This document shows positions 16,100-26,050 of a DNA stretch of 64,000 nucleotides, piece by piece (the first letter of the stretch is position 1; every line of letters starts with the position of its first letter). Source of the stretch: Rhizobium anhuiense. Its GTDB lineage: Bacteria; Pseudomonadota; Alphaproteobacteria; Rhizobiales; Rhizobiaceae. Below the pieces are notes generated by a model, which ran no database searches, was not told the DNA's origin, and saw nothing but the letters and a program-made list of their open reading frames with translations. Both the position numbers and the translations under genes were made by a program. The stretch is from positions 1 through 64,000 of the forward strand of contig NZ_ML133543.1 in NCBI RefSeq assembly GCF_003985145.1, read 5' to 3'.

Positions 16100-17020
16100 T
16101 CACCCGAGCGCCTGGCTGACGAGCGCATAGGTTTTAGGCGCATGCGCTGCCTGATGCTCCGGATGCGGGAGCCATGGGCCACCGAACGACATGGTCGTGA
16201 CGATGTCGTAGACCGAAAGACCGCAGCGGGAGAGGAAATCGGAAAACGTTCCGCCCTTTTCGCGTGTGTCGAGGCGCAAGAACGCCCCCCTATGCTCGCC
16301 TGCGTGCGGACGGATGACGGCGATCGCGTCCGCATCGTTGCCCGCCACGACCGGACCGATGACATGGCCGCGCCCGAACCGCCGGCAAAGCGAGAAAGCC
16401 TCGATCCTGCCGGCGCGGCTCAACACGATACCCTTGGAATTAGCCATGAGCCGGGCCAGGAGCAGCTTGCGTTCCGTGCCGAAGGCCACGCAATCCAATT
16501 GCGCAATCGCGTCCAGATCTCCAGCCTCGACTGCCCGTATCACGGCGCCGGGCGGCGGCTCCACATCCGGCGGCGATATCGCTTCGCCCTGGCATTGGAA
16601 GACAGATGCCTCCCGAATGAAATTCAGGGAACGATAGAGACGTCGCGCGGCACGCGTCGCGTTCAGCCCTAGGTGGCGCCCGGCGACCTGATCCAGCACG
16701 TGGCCCATCAGCCATTGCCCGGCACCGTTGGTTTGCAGGCGCGGCGAGGTGATGACCATACCGACCGTGGCAAATTGCGCATCATAGGGAAACCACATCG
16801 CGGAGCCGAGAATGCGGCCGATTTCATCGATCGCCACGACGCCCTCGCCGAACTCACGCATGAATTGCCAGTCTTCGGCGCGATGCGGCCAGGCGACGGT
16901 CATCGAAAGCGCATGCAGTTTGTCGAGATCGACGCTGTCGATCCCGGCAAGGCGCATCTCGAAACTGTCGACGATCCTGGATTCGGATGTCAGTTCACTC
17001 ACCCGGCCCTCCTGCCGCAT
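16100..17020 (-). CDS. GNAT-family N-acetyltransferase with YitH-like C-terminal domain
   Basis: I place the start at the ATG at 17020, giving 306 residues; the frame stays open further upstream but that part is not protein-like. The GNAT core runs from about residue 20 to 150 (AWPHRAEDW, GSAMWFPYD, and a degraded acetyl-CoA loop LQTNGAGQWLM). A C-terminal domain of about 130 residues ends in ALVSQALG. It is a clear paralog of the protein at 32636-33472, which shares WPHRxEDWQ and the SQALG end. The acceptor is unknown; an amine or amino acid from the neighbouring catabolic genes is plausible. Confidence 0.82.
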   Translation of the reverse strand: MRQEGRVSELTSESRIVDSFEMRLAGIDSVDLDKLHALSMTVAWPHRAEDWQFMREFGEGVVAIDEIGRILGSAMWFPYDAQFATVGMVITSPRLQTNGAGQWLMGHVLDQVAGRHLGLNATRAARRLYRSLNFIREASVFQCQGEAISPPDVEPPPGAVIRAVEAGDLDAIAQLDCVAFGTERKLLLARLMANSKGIVLSRAGRIEAFSLCRRFGRGHVIGPVVAGNDADAIAVIRPHAGEHRGAFLRLDTREKGGTFSDFLSRCGLSVYDIVTTMSFGGPWLPHPEHQAAHAPKTYALVSQALG

Positions 17021-17274
17021 TGTCTCGCCCAGCCTGCGCTCGGAAACTTCTGTGACCAGACTAGAACAGATCGTTCGATACAATTCACTGGGGAAGCGCG
17101 CGCAAACACAACAATCGACCAAATCCCGATGCGCATTCGGCAAATAACGCCTGCGCCTGCCTTTAGAGTCATTGACCAGGCCCGGATCGGCCGCCAATCG
17201 CCGTTCACCGTGAGGACCCGGAATGTCGCCTCCCGTCAGCCCAGTTACAAGCACCCCAAAAATCCCGCCGCGCT

Positions 17275-18408
17275 GTGAAGAATCCCATGCAGGCAATTGA
17301 AATTCTCGAAAGGCTCGTCGGCTTTCCCTCGGTCGTCGGCACGCCGAACACCGAGATCGTCGCATGGATCCGGCACTACCTGCAAAGCCACGGCGTTGTT
17401 GTCACGGAGCTTCCCGGTCCGGAGGGCGACCGGTCGAACCTCTTCGCCACGATCGGCCCGAAGGAAACGCCGGGCTATATCCTCTCGGGCCATATGGACG
17501 TGGTCCCCGCCGCCGAAGGCGGCTGGACCAGCGATCCGTTCCGCCTGCGGGCCGAAGCGGACCGCTTCTACGGTCGCGGCGCCACCGACATGAAGGGCTT
17601 CCTGGCCGCCGTGCTCGCCGCCGTCCCGGCGTTTGCGGCCATGCCGCTTCGCCGGCCCATCCACCTTGCCTTTTCGTATGACGAGGAGGCCGGCTGCCGC
17701 GGCGCGCCGCATATGATCGCCCGCCTGCCGGAGCTCTGCGCAACTCCGCTTGGAGCGATCATCGGCGAGCCGAGCGGCATGCGGGCAATCCGCGCCCATA
17801 AGGGCAAGGCCGCCGCCCGGCTGACGGTCAGAGGCCGGGCAGGCCACTCCTCGCGCCCGGATCAGGGGCTGAATGCGATCCATGCCATCACCAGCGTTTT
17901 GGTTTACGCCAGCGCCGAAGCCGACCGGCTGACCTCCGGGCCGTTCGAAGATGTTTTCGAACCGCCCTACTCCTCCCTTCAGGTCGGCACGCTGAAGGGC
18001 GGCCAGGCGGTCAATATCATTCCCGACATTTGCGAGGCCGAGTTCGAAGCGCGGGCCATTTCCGGCGTCGATCCGGCAACGCTGCTAGCGCCGTTGCGAG
18101 CATCGGCCGAGACGCTGTCGCAGCGTGGTTTCCAAGTAGAATGGCGCGAACTCAGCGCCTATCCGGCGTTGTCGCTTGCCGCCGACGCGCCGCTTGCGGC
18201 GCTGCTTGGCGAACTGACCGGCATCGAGCCGCTCGCCGCCGTCAGCTACGGCACGGAGGCCGGGCTTTTCCAGCGCGCCGGCATCGATGCGATCATCTGC
18301 GGACCGGGCGACATCGGCCGCGCCCACAAGCCGGATGAATTCATCCGTGCTGGTGAACTGCTCGCCTGCCAGGCGATGGTCGAGGCGCTCGGTCGCCGCT
18401 GCGCCTGA
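17275..18408 (+). CDS. argE: M20-family deacylase, acetylornithine deacetylase-like
   Basis: Read from GTG 17275 (or ATG 17287), the protein has about 377 residues, the ArgE/DapE size. The metal-site motifs are in order: [30 protein letters not shown] and a C-terminal [12 protein letters not shown]. The dimerisation-domain motif [13 protein letters not shown] is also present. It hydrolyses N-acyl bonds of amino-acid-like substrates using two zinc ions. Because it is followed by a hydroxyacid dehydrogenase, cupin and dehydrogenases, it may free an amino acid from a conjugate for catabolism rather than serve arginine biosynthesis. The symbol reflects family only. Confidence 0.85.
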   Translation: MKNPMQAIEILERLVGFPSVVGTPNTEIVAWIRHYLQSHGVVVTELPGPEGDRSNLFATIGPKETPGYILSGHMDVVPAAEGGWTSDPFRLRAEADRFYGRGATDMKGFLAAVLAAVPAFAAMPLRRPIHLAFSYDEEAGCRGAPHMIARLPELCATPLGAIIGEPSGMRAIRAHKGKAAARLTVRGRAGHSSRPDQGLNAIHAITSVLVYASAEADRLTSGPFEDVFEPPYSSLQVGTLKGGQAVNIIPDICEAEFEARAISGVDPATLLAPLRASAETLSQRGFQVEWRELSAYPALSLAADAPLAALLGELTGIEPLAAVSYGTEAGLFQRAGIDAIICGPGDIGRAHKPDEFIRAGELLACQAMVEALGRRCA

Positions 18409-18433
18409 AGCACGAGATCAAGGAGCCGACGCA

Positions 18434-19357
18434 ATGACCTTTCTCTTCAATTCGGACGCGAAGCGCGGCGCCATCTTCGCCGAAGCCTTCGCGCGCGAAC
18501 TACCGGACATCGCCTTCTCCATGGATCCCAAGTCGGTCGAAGCCGAGGCCGTGCGCTATCTCATCACCTGGACCCTGCCGGATGATCTCGCGCGCTACCG
18601 CAATCTCGAAATCCTCTTTTCGATTGGTGCCGGGATCGACCAGTTCCGCATCGATGCCGTGCCTACGTCGGTGAAGGTGGTGCGCATGGTCGAGGACGGC
18701 ATCATCAGGATGATGCAGGAATATGTGACGCTTTCCGTACTTGCGCTCCATCGCGACCTGCCGACCTATCTCGACCAGCAGCGGCGCCGGACCTGGCAGG
18801 CGGTCGCGCCGGTGCAGGCCTCGAACCGCCGCATCGGCGTGCTCGGGCTCGGCATGCTCGGAACCGCCGTGCTCGAACGCTTGCTACCCTTCGGCTTTCC
18901 ACTTTCGGGCTGGAGCCGCAGCCCGCGCGAGATCGACGGCATCCGATGCCTGAGCGGTCGGGACGGCCTCGATACTCTGCTTGATACCACCGATATTCTT
19001 GTCTGCCTGCTACCGCTGACGGACGAGACGCGCGGCTTCCTGAATGCCGGCCTCTTCGCCAGGATGCCGGCTGGTGCGGCGCTCGTCCATGCCGGTCGCG
19101 GCGCTCAGCTCGACCATCGGGCACTCGTCGCCGCACTCGACGCCGGGCATCTTTCCGGCGCCGTTATCGACGTCACCGAGCCGGAGCCGCTTCCCGCGGA
19201 CCACGCCTTCTGGAGCCACCCGAAGATCCTGCTGACGCCGCACATTGCGAGCGTCACCCAAGCTGAAACCGCCGCAGCAGCCGTGATCGGCAACATCAAA
19301 CGCTATCAGGCGGGCCTCGACCCGATCGGACTGATCGATCGCAGCCGCGGCTACTGA
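18434..19357 (+). CDS. ghrA: Glyoxylate/hydroxypyruvate reductase-like 2-hydroxyacid dehydrogenase
   Basis: From ATG 18434, with GGAG upstream, the protein has 307 residues, the GhrA length. The NAD(P)-binding turn is [12 protein letters not shown] near residue 138. The catalytic trio is visible as Arg in HAGRGAQLD, Glu in VTEPEPLP and His in LTPHIAS. The family reduces glyoxylate and hydroxypyruvate with NADPH. It lies 25 bases after the deacylase gene and 25 bases before the cupin gene, so the three are likely co-transcribed. Confidence 0.88.
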   Translation: MTFLFNSDAKRGAIFAEAFARELPDIAFSMDPKSVEAEAVRYLITWTLPDDLARYRNLEILFSIGAGIDQFRIDAVPTSVKVVRMVEDGIIRMMQEYVTLSVLALHRDLPTYLDQQRRRTWQAVAPVQASNRRIGVLGLGMLGTAVLERLLPFGFPLSGWSRSPREIDGIRCLSGRDGLDTLLDTTDILVCLLPLTDETRGFLNAGLFARMPAGAALVHAGRGAQLDHRALVAALDAGHLSGAVIDVTEPEPLPADHAFWSHPKILLTPHIASVTQAETAAAAVIGNIKRYQAGLDPIGLIDRSRGY

Positions 19358-19382
19358 ATTCTTAACCCAGGAAAGCAAAATC

Positions 19383-19736
19383 ATGTCCCTTCTCAAGACG
19401 ATCGACACCAACCCGACCTCCACGCCGCGCGAGTCCGGCCCGCTGCCCGAACGGCTGATCTCCGGTAACCCGGCCTTCAAGACCTGGGCGCAGGACGTCG
19501 CCCGCGGCGAGACGGTTCATAGCGGCGTGTGGGAAGCCACCCCCGGCGAGACGCGCTCGATCAAGGGGGAGACGTTCGAGTTCTGCCATATCCTTTCCGG
19601 CCTGATCGAGATCACCCCGGAAGGTGGCGAACCGGTGGTCTACAGAGCCGGCGACAGCTTCGTCATGAAGCCCGGCTTCGTCGGCGTCTGGAAGACGATC
19701 GAGACGGTGCGCAAAATCTACGTGACCGTGTCGTAA
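19383..19736 (+). CDS. Cupin-domain protein (DUF861/cupin_3 type)
   Basis: A 117-residue single cupin. The core strands read SGVWEATPGETRS, FEFCHILSGLIEITPEGGEP and AGDSFVMKPGFVGVWKT, matching the EutQ/ureidoglycine-aminohydrolase-like cupin_3 group. AGGAAAG precedes the ATG. The usual His metal ligands are mostly missing, so it may bind ligand without metal. It is the last gene before a strong hairpin at 19761-19796. Its role in the cluster is unknown; similar cupins often accompany amine- and aldehyde-oxidising genes. Confidence 0.85.
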   Translation: MSLLKTIDTNPTSTPRESGPLPERLISGNPAFKTWAQDVARGETVHSGVWEATPGETRSIKGETFEFCHILSGLIEITPEGGEPVVYRAGDSFVMKPGFVGVWKTIETVRKIYVTVS

Positions 19737-19760
19737 TGCCAACGCCGTAGATTTGACTGG

Positions 19761-19796
19761 CCGCAGCGGCGAAAACGCAATTTTTCGCCGCTGCGG
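19761..19796. terminator. Strong hairpin after the cupin gene
   Basis: The arms 19761-19775 and 19782-19796 pair over 15 bases with a 6-base loop. The right arm begins with four T, which on the plus strand resembles a terminator with the U run inside the stem. It ends the argE-ghrA-cupin unit. Confidence 0.75.
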
Positions 19797-19866
19797 CATC
19801 GCCGGTCGATGAATGCTGCTCGCTTTCCCCGGTTAGGCTTGCCTCAGCCCACCCCGAGGACATGCG

Positions 19867-21330
19867 ATGACACTCAGCTTCGATCCGAACACGATTTCCC
19901 TGCCCGTCGGGCATTTCATCGGCGGCCGGCTGATTCCGGCCGAAGCCGTGATCGACATGCATCGTCCCTCCGACGGCAAGGCCTATGCGGGCTGCCCGCT
20001 GGCTGACGCAGCAGTTGTCGACCACGCTGTCGAAACCGCCAAGAAGGCGTTGAGGACGAGCAACTGGGGCGGCGTGCGGCCGCGCGAGCGCACCGTGGCG
20101 TTGCAGCGCTGGGCGGATCTGATCGAGGCGGAGGCAGAGACCCTCGCCAGGCTTGAAGCGCTCTCGTCGACACGGCCCATCGGTCATCTCGTCGCCGGCG
20201 ACATCGCCGTCACTGCCGAGCAGATCCGTTTCTTTGCCGAATTCGCCGACAAGGAAGGCGGCGACCTCGTTCCGACCGACGATACCAATTTCGGCATGAT
20301 CATGACCGAACCCTACGGTGTCGTCGGCGCCATCACGCCCTGGAATTTTCCCCTGTCCATGGCGGGCTGGAAGCTCGGCCCGGCGCTGGCGGCGGGCAAT
20401 GCGGTGGTGTTGAAACCATCGGAGATGACGCCGTTCTCGACACTCTATCTCGCCGAACTTTCGGTGCGGGCCGGTCTGCCGGCCGGTCTCGTCAACATCG
20501 TGCTCGGTGACGGCCCGACCACCGGAAATGCGATCACCGGACATCCCGGCATCGCCAAGGTCAGCTTTACCGGCTCGACTGCGGCCGGCTCGGCGATCAT
20601 GACCAATATCGCTCGCACCGGCGTCAAGCCGATGACGCTCGAACTTGGCGGCAAAAGTCCGCAGTTGGTCTTTGCCGATGCCGATCTCGAGCTTGCTGCG
20701 GGCGCAATCGCCGGCAGCATTCTCTCCAACGCCGGTCAGGCCTGCGTCTGCGGTTCCCGCCTGATTGTCGAGGCGAAGGTGGCGGACGCGCTCGCGGCCG
20801 CACTTGTCGAGAGGTTGGCGGTCATCCGCCCCGGCCCCACCTGGGATGAAGCAACCGATTATTCGCCCGTCATCTCCGAACGCCAGATCGCCCGCATGGA
20901 CGGTATCATCCGCGCCGCGATCGACGGCGGGGCCGAGTGCCTCACCGGTGGCCGCCGCCTCGACCGCGAAGGCTATTTCTACGCCCCAACGCTGATGTCG
21001 GGCGTGACGGCAACATCGCCGGCGGTTCTCGAGGAAATCTTCGGACCGGTGCTGACCATTCAGACTTTCGAGGACGAGGAGGAGGCGCTGAGCCTCGCCG
21101 ACCATCCGGCTTACGGGCTCGCCGCCGGCCTCTTCACCCGGGATCTGTCGCGTGCCATCCGCGTGACGCGCCGCCTGCAGGCCGGCACCGTCTGGGTCAA
21201 TCGCTACGGCCGCTCGCGCGACCATATCCTGCCGACCGGCGGCTACAAGCAGTCCGGTATCGGCAAGGATCTCGGTCGCGAAGCCTATCTCGCCAACCGC
21301 AAGAGCAAGAGTGTGCTCATCAGCCTGTGA
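19867..21330 (+). CDS. NAD(P)-dependent aldehyde dehydrogenase
   Basis: 487 residues, typical of the family. Segments seen: PWNFPLSMAGWKLGPALAAGN, FTGSTAAGSAIM, catalytic Glu in LELGGKSPQL and catalytic Cys in NAGQACVCGSR. GAGGA lies upstream of the ATG. It oxidises an aldehyde to a carboxylate; the substrate is not readable from the sequence. It begins a second unit with the tartrate-dehydrogenase-like gene 9 bases downstream and a second aldehyde dehydrogenase after that. Confidence 0.92.
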   Translation: MTLSFDPNTISLPVGHFIGGRLIPAEAVIDMHRPSDGKAYAGCPLADAAVVDHAVETAKKALRTSNWGGVRPRERTVALQRWADLIEAEAETLARLEALSSTRPIGHLVAGDIAVTAEQIRFFAEFADKEGGDLVPTDDTNFGMIMTEPYGVVGAITPWNFPLSMAGWKLGPALAAGNAVVLKPSEMTPFSTLYLAELSVRAGLPAGLVNIVLGDGPTTGNAITGHPGIAKVSFTGSTAAGSAIMTNIARTGVKPMTLELGGKSPQLVFADADLELAAGAIAGSILSNAGQACVCGSRLIVEAKVADALAAALVERLAVIRPGPTWDEATDYSPVISERQIARMDGIIRAAIDGGAECLTGGRRLDREGYFYAPTLMSGVTATSPAVLEEIFGPVLTIQTFEDEEEALSLADHPAYGLAAGLFTRDLSRAIRVTRRLQAGTVWVNRYGRSRDHILPTGGYKQSGIGKDLGREAYLANRKSKSVLISL

Positions 21331-21339
21331 GGACCTGCG

Positions 21340-22383
21340 ATGAAGACCTACAAGATCGCCCTTCTGCCCGGAGACGGCATCGGCCGTGACGTGACGGCAG
21401 CAGCCTGGGCCGTACTCGAAAAGGCAGCTCGCCTGAACGGATTTTCTCTGGATGCAACCAGCTATCCCTGGTCCTGCGACTACTATCTGGAGAACGGCAG
21501 CATGATGCCCGCCGACGGCATCGAAACGCTCCGGTCCTTCGATGCTATCCTGCTCGGCGCCGTCGGCTGGCCCCACAAGGTGCCGGATTCCGCCTCGCTG
21601 CACGGGCTTCTGCTGCCGATCCGCAAGGCTTTCGTGCAATATGCCAATATCCGCCCGCACCGGCTGCTGCCCGGCGTGCAGGGACCGTTGCGGTCCGACG
21701 GTTTCGACATCCTCTGCATTCGTGAAAACACCGAGGGCGAATATTCCGGGGCCGGCGGCCGCGTCCACCAGGGCACCGACAGCGAGGTGGCTGTGGAGAC
21801 CTCGATCTTCACCCGCAAGGGGGTCGAGCGCATCCTGCGTTTCGGCTTTGAGCAAGCGCGTGCGCGCAGCGGCAAGCTTGCCTCGGTGACCAAGTCCAAC
21901 GCCCAGAAATATTCGATGGTCTTCTGGGACGAGATCACCCAGAGGCTTTCTGCCGAATATCCCGATGTCGACGTGACCAGCTACCATATCGACGCCATGG
22001 CCGCCCGCATGGTCATGGCGCCCGATAGTCTCGACGTCGTGGTCGCCTCCAACCTGTTCGGCGATATCCTGACCGATCTCGGCGCCGCCATCCAGGGCGG
22101 GCTCGGCTTTGCAGCCTCCGCCAATATCAATCCCGATCGCTCCGCGCCATCGATGTTCGAACCGGTCCACGGATCCGCCCCCGATATCGCCCATCTCGGC
22201 ATCGCCAATCCGATCGCCGCCATCTGGTCGGGCGCGATGATGCTGGAGCATTTGGGAGAAACGGCCGCTGCCGCAAAGGTGATGGCATCAATCGAGGCGA
22301 CGACCGCACGCGGCATCGGCGCCATTCCCGGCAAGGACAAGACCGACGCGATCACCGCATCGGTGCTTTCGGCACTTGACTGA
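21340..22383 (+). CDS. Tartrate/D-malate dehydrogenase-like enzyme (isopropylmalate dehydrogenase family)
   Basis: 347 residues, beginning with the family motif IALLPGDGIGRDV. Other landmarks are the substrate loop LLGAVGWPHKVPD, CIRENTEGEYSG with the active-site region, KSNAQKY with the catalytic Lys, and the signature NLFGDILTDLGAAIQGG. The GWPHKVPD and SLHGLLLPIRK segments are typical of tartrate dehydrogenase (TtuC) and D-malate dehydrogenase (DmlA) rather than LeuB. It oxidises and decarboxylates a 2-hydroxy diacid using NAD and a divalent metal. It is translationally close to both flanking aldehyde dehydrogenases. Confidence 0.88.
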   Translation: MKTYKIALLPGDGIGRDVTAAAWAVLEKAARLNGFSLDATSYPWSCDYYLENGSMMPADGIETLRSFDAILLGAVGWPHKVPDSASLHGLLLPIRKAFVQYANIRPHRLLPGVQGPLRSDGFDILCIRENTEGEYSGAGGRVHQGTDSEVAVETSIFTRKGVERILRFGFEQARARSGKLASVTKSNAQKYSMVFWDEITQRLSAEYPDVDVTSYHIDAMAARMVMAPDSLDVVVASNLFGDILTDLGAAIQGGLGFAASANINPDRSAPSMFEPVHGSAPDIAHLGIANPIAAIWSGAMMLEHLGETAAAAKVMASIEATTARGIGAIPGKDKTDAITASVLSALD

Positions 22384-22398
22384 TCAATGGAGAACAGA

Positions 22399-23856
22399 AT
22401 GAACGGATTGAGGGATAGCAGCCTGCTTCGCCAGCAAGGGCTTATCGACGGAGAATGGCGTGGGGCCGCCGCCGGGAATACGATCCAAGTGATCGACCCG
22501 GCGACGCAGCATGTGCTGGGCACGGTGCCCGACATGGACGGAGCCGATACGAGGGCGGCAATCGCCGCGGCGGAAAGGGCCTTCGGTCCATGGCGGGCAA
22601 AGACCAATGCCGAGCGCGCAGCATTGCTGGAAGCCTGGCACGATCTGATGCTCGACAATATCGAGGATCTGGCGCTGATCCTCACTCGTGAGCAGGGCAA
22701 GCCGCTGACGGAAGCGCGCGGCGAAATCCGCTACGGCGCCTCGTTCATCAAATGGTTTTCCGAGGAGGCGCGCCGCATCGGCGGAACGACCATTCCCTCG
22801 CCGACGGCGGACCGGCGGATCGTCGTTCTGAAGGAGCCGGTCGGCGTGTCGGCGATCATCACGCCGTGGAATTTTCCAAATGCGATGATCACCCGTAAGG
22901 TCGGGCCTGCACTCGCCGCAGGCTGCACCGTCGTCATCAAGCCATCGGACCTCACCCCTTATTCGGCCCTCGCGCTCGGCGTCCTGGCTGAGCGCGCCGG
23001 CATCCCGAAGGGCGTCATCAATATCGTCACCGGCCTGCCCACCCGGATCGGCGACGAACTGATGGCGAACCAGACCGTCCGCAAGATTTCTTTCACCGGC
23101 TCGACCCGCGTCGGCTCGCTGCTGATGCGCGGCGCAGCCGACAGCGTCAAGCGACTTAGCCTCGAACTCGGTGGCAATGCGCCCTTCATCGTCTTCGACG
23201 ACGCCGATCTCGATCTTGCCGTGGAAGGCGCGATCGCATCGAAATTCCGCAATGGCGGGCAGACCTGCGTCTGCGCCAACCGCCTTCTCGTCCAGTCCGG
23301 TGTCTACGAGGCCTTTGCCGCCAAACTTTCCGCACGCGTATCGGCCATGAAGGTCGGGGCCGGCACGGCGGCCGGCACGGATATTGGCCCGATGATCAAC
23401 AAGGCGGCGATCGAGAAGATCAAGCGTCATGTCGACGATGCGGTGGAAAAGGGAGCGAGGATCCTCGCCACCGCAGGTTTCGTGCCTGAAGGCGATCAAT
23501 ATGCCGTGCCGATGGTGCTCGGCGGTGCGACCACCGACATGCAGCTTGCCAGCGAAGAGACCTTCGGGCCCGTTGCCCCGCTTTTCCGTTTCGACACTGA
23601 GCAAGAGGCGATCGGCATCGCCAACGCCACGCCCTTCGGCCTAGCCGCCTATTTCTACACCGAGAGCCTGAAACGCTCCTGGCGTGTCGCCGAAGCGCTC
23701 GAATTCGGGATGCTCGGCCTGAACACCGGGGCCATCTCCACCGAGGTCGCGCCCTTCGGCGGCGTCAAGCAGTCCGGCCTCGGCCGTGAAGGCGCTCAAT
23801 GCGGCATCGATGAATATCTGGAAATGAAGAGCTTCCACATCGGCGGCCTCGCCTGA
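22399..23856 (+). CDS. gabD: Succinate-semialdehyde dehydrogenase-like aldehyde dehydrogenase
   Basis: The ATG at 22399, with GGAG 8 bases upstream, is preferred over the ATG at 22387; this gives 485 residues. The sequence follows GabD closely: KPLTEARGEI near 100, TPWNFPNAMITRKVGPALA, LELGGNAPFIVFDDADLD and the catalytic Cys in NGGQTCVCANR. It should oxidise succinate semialdehyde or a similar omega-aldehyde to the acid with NAD(P). An amine oxidase lies beyond a terminator on the other strand, and an aminotransferase lies further on (33486), which fits breakdown of amines through semialdehydes. Confidence 0.9.
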   Translation: MNGLRDSSLLRQQGLIDGEWRGAAAGNTIQVIDPATQHVLGTVPDMDGADTRAAIAAAERAFGPWRAKTNAERAALLEAWHDLMLDNIEDLALILTREQGKPLTEARGEIRYGASFIKWFSEEARRIGGTTIPSPTADRRIVVLKEPVGVSAIITPWNFPNAMITRKVGPALAAGCTVVIKPSDLTPYSALALGVLAERAGIPKGVINIVTGLPTRIGDELMANQTVRKISFTGSTRVGSLLMRGAADSVKRLSLELGGNAPFIVFDDADLDLAVEGAIASKFRNGGQTCVCANRLLVQSGVYEAFAAKLSARVSAMKVGAGTAAGTDIGPMINKAAIEKIKRHVDDAVEKGARILATAGFVPEGDQYAVPMVLGGATTDMQLASEETFGPVAPLFRFDTEQEAIGIANATPFGLAAYFYTESLKRSWRVAEALEFGMLGLNTGAISTEVAPFGGVKQSGLGREGAQCGIDEYLEMKSFHIGGLA

Positions 23857-23868
23857 CCGACAGAACGC

Positions 23869-23901
23869 AAAGGGCGCCGGGACATGATCCCGGCGCCCTT
23901 T
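23869..23901. terminator. Bidirectional rho-independent terminator
   Basis: The arms 23869-23882 and 23888-23901 pair perfectly over 14 bases with a 5-base loop. The stem has A on one side and T on the other at the base, so each strand ends in a U run. It separates the converging gabD-like and amine oxidase genes. Confidence 0.93.
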
Positions 23902-23920
23902 TTGCTGATCCATTTCTGCC

Positions 23921-25195
23921 TTACTGGAAGCGGTCGAGCGTCTTGTAGTAAAGCCCGACCAGCGGCAGGAACCACGGTTTGCCGAAGTGGCCGGGGACGG
24001 CCGGCCAATCGAGACCCTTGATTGGGTTACGGTCGGCCTTGCCGAGGATGGCGTCGGCCATGATCATGCCGAGATGGGTGGAGAGTTGGGCGCCGTGGCC
24101 GGAATAGCCCATGGCATACCAGACACCATCAACATAGCCGGCGCGCGGATAGCGGTCCTTGGTCATGTCGACGAGCCCGCCCCAGCAATAGTCGATCTCG
24201 ACGCCGGCAAGCTGCGGAAAGATCTCAGCCAGGCTGGCGCGCAGAATATCGCCGCTCCTTGCGTCCGATCGCTGATCCGACGTGGCGGAAAAGCGGGCGC
24301 GACCGCCGAAGATCAGCCGATTGTCCGGCGACAACCGGAAATAATTGCCGATGTTCATCGACGTCACGCAGGTGCGGTTGCCCGGCATCGTCGCGGCAAT
24401 TTCGGCGTCGGTCAGCGGACGGGTGGCGATCAGGAAGCTGCCGACGGAAACGATCCGGCGACGGAAATAACTGAAGAGCGACGGCGTATAGGCGCCTGTC
24501 GCGACCAGCACGTGGTCGGCGGTGACGGTGCCGCGTCCAGTCGTAAGGCTGTGGCGGCCGTTGCCCTGCCGATGTGCCGTCACCGCCGCCTTTTCGAAAA
24601 TGGTGGCGCCGCGGCGAGCAGCGGCGGTGGCGAGCCCGGCGACATAGCGGCCCATATGCATCATCGCGCTCTTCTTCGAGAGCATGGCGCCATGGAAGGG
24701 CGAGCCGACCTCGCCTTTCAGCTCATTGGCGGTCAGAAGTGCGGTATCCGGATCGACCTCTTTGTGGACAGCCTCGAAATTGCGGGCAATGGCATCGAAA
24801 TGCTGCGGCTTGGAAGCAAGCTTCAGCTTGCCGGCGCGGCGGAAATTGCAGTCGATCCCCTCCTCGGCGATAACAGCCTCGATCGTGTCGATGGAATCGT
24901 CGAGTGCCCTGTAAAGCGCGACAGCTCGCTCCGCGCCGAGTGCTGACTTGGCGGAGAGGAAACTGTGGGCGAGCCCATTGTTGAGGTGTCCACCATTGCG
25001 TCCCGATGCCCCCCAGCCGACCCGTTCGGCCTCCAGCACCACGACCTTGACGCCGGCCCTTGCAAGCTGGCGCGCCGCGGCAAGCCCGGTAAAGCCGGCG
25101 CCGATGACGGCGACATCGTAATGTCCTTCGACGGGGCCTTGTGCGCCGCCGGCAAAGGCTGGTGCCGTGTCGTGCCAGTAGGATTCGAACTGCAT
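23921..25195 (-). CDS. FAD-dependent amine oxidase, PuuB/OrdL-like (DAO family)
   Basis: From ATG 25195, preceded by GGAGG, the protein has 424 residues. The dinucleotide-binding motif is VAVIGAGFTGLAAARQLA near residue 28, followed by EAERVGWGASGRNGG, a hallmark of gamma-glutamylputrescine oxidase and OrdL relatives. The C-terminal part has YCWGGLVDMTKDRYPRAGYV and GYSGHGAQLSTHLG. It oxidises a C-N bond using FAD and oxygen. The HAD gene lies 13 bases upstream on the same strand, so the two are probably one operon. The substrate may be a polyamine derivative or N-alkyl amino acid. Confidence 0.88.
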   Translation of the reverse strand: MQFESYWHDTAPAFAGGAQGPVEGHYDVAVIGAGFTGLAAARQLARAGVKVVVLEAERVGWGASGRNGGHLNNGLAHSFLSAKSALGAERAVALYRALDDSIDTIEAVIAEEGIDCNFRRAGKLKLASKPQHFDAIARNFEAVHKEVDPDTALLTANELKGEVGSPFHGAMLSKKSAMMHMGRYVAGLATAAARRGATIFEKAAVTAHRQGNGRHSLTTGRGTVTADHVLVATGAYTPSLFSYFRRRIVSVGSFLIATRPLTDAEIAATMPGNRTCVTSMNIGNYFRLSPDNRLIFGGRARFSATSDQRSDARSGDILRASLAEIFPQLAGVEIDYCWGGLVDMTKDRYPRAGYVDGVWYAMGYSGHGAQLSTHLGMIMADAILGKADRNPIKGLDWPAVPGHFGKPWFLPLVGLYYKTLDRFQ

Positions 25196-25208
25196 CCGCG
25201 TGCCTCCG

Positions 25209-25877
25209 TCAGAGCCCGACGAAGCCAGGCAGGCCCGAGATGTCAGGAATTTCGACATAGCCGTAATAGGGATTGGCCGGCTCGTGGCCGCGATTGACCC
25301 AGACCTTGTTCTTGATGCCGAGATCGTGGGCCGACATCAGGTCATAGCGGAAGGAGGACGAGCAGTGCAGCACGTCCTCCGGCCCGCAGCCGAGCATATC
25401 AAGCATATATTCAAAGCCCTTGAAGCGTGGCTTATAGGACTGCGCCTGCTCGGCGGTATAGACCGCATGGAAGGGCGCGCCGAGTTTTTCAACGTTCGAC
25501 ATGATCTGCGAATTCATCGCGTTGGAGAGGATTACCAAAGGGATTTCCTTGGCGACCTTGGCGAGCCCGGCCGGCACGTCCGGATGCGGCCCCCAGGTCG
25601 GAACCCGCTCATAGATCATCTTTGCCGCTTCATCGCGAAAGGTCACGCCATTGCGCTTGCATGTCCGCTCGAGTGAATTGTGCACCACCTCGGCATAGGG
25701 TTTCCAGTCGCCCAGGATCTCGTCGAGCCGATAGGCGGCGAAATTCTTGATGAACTCCGCCATGCGCCGCTCGTCGAGCTCTTCGCCGTAGAGATCACGG
25801 GCCGCTTCCGCCATCTGAAAGTTGGTCAGCGTGCCGTAGCAGTCGAAGGTGATGTATTTCGGACGGAACGTCGTCAT
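25209..25877 (-). CDS. HAD-superfamily hydrolase, type II haloacid dehalogenase-like
   Basis: The ATG at 25877, with AAGGA upstream, gives 222 residues. The nucleophile motif is ITFDCYGTLTNF near residue 8; motif II is ILSNAMNS and motif III is in KPRFKGFEYML, followed by CSSSFRYDLMSAHDLG. The last segment lacks the Asn found in true 2-haloacid dehalogenases (SSN), so dehalogenation is not assured. It precedes the amine oxidase gene in one operon. A second protein of this type is encoded at 35085-35798. Confidence 0.85.
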   Translation of the reverse strand: MTTFRPKYITFDCYGTLTNFQMAEAARDLYGEELDERRMAEFIKNFAAYRLDEILGDWKPYAEVVHNSLERTCKRNGVTFRDEAAKMIYERVPTWGPHPDVPAGLAKVAKEIPLVILSNAMNSQIMSNVEKLGAPFHAVYTAEQAQSYKPRFKGFEYMLDMLGCGPEDVLHCSSSFRYDLMSAHDLGIKNKVWVNRGHEPANPYYGYVEIPDISGLPGFVGL

Positions 25878-26050
25878 CTGCGTATCCTTGAATGACCGGA
25901 ACTGGGGACGTGTCACAATCATAAGCACCGCTTCCCCCGCAGCTCGCCTGAATTGGCAGCATCGGAAGCAGAATCTATCGTATCGAAAGCGGGGTTTGGC
26001 AGAAGGTTGCGCGCATTCGCCCGCAGTCAACGGCCGGCGGAGTGACGCCT

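Noticed and set aside
19663-22251. A long open frame of 862 codons on the minus strand
   Set aside because: It lies antisense to the cupin end, an aldehyde dehydrogenase and a tartrate-dehydrogenase-like gene, all with clear motifs. Long antisense frames are common in GC-rich DNA, and this one is His/Gly/Arg-rich without a domain.
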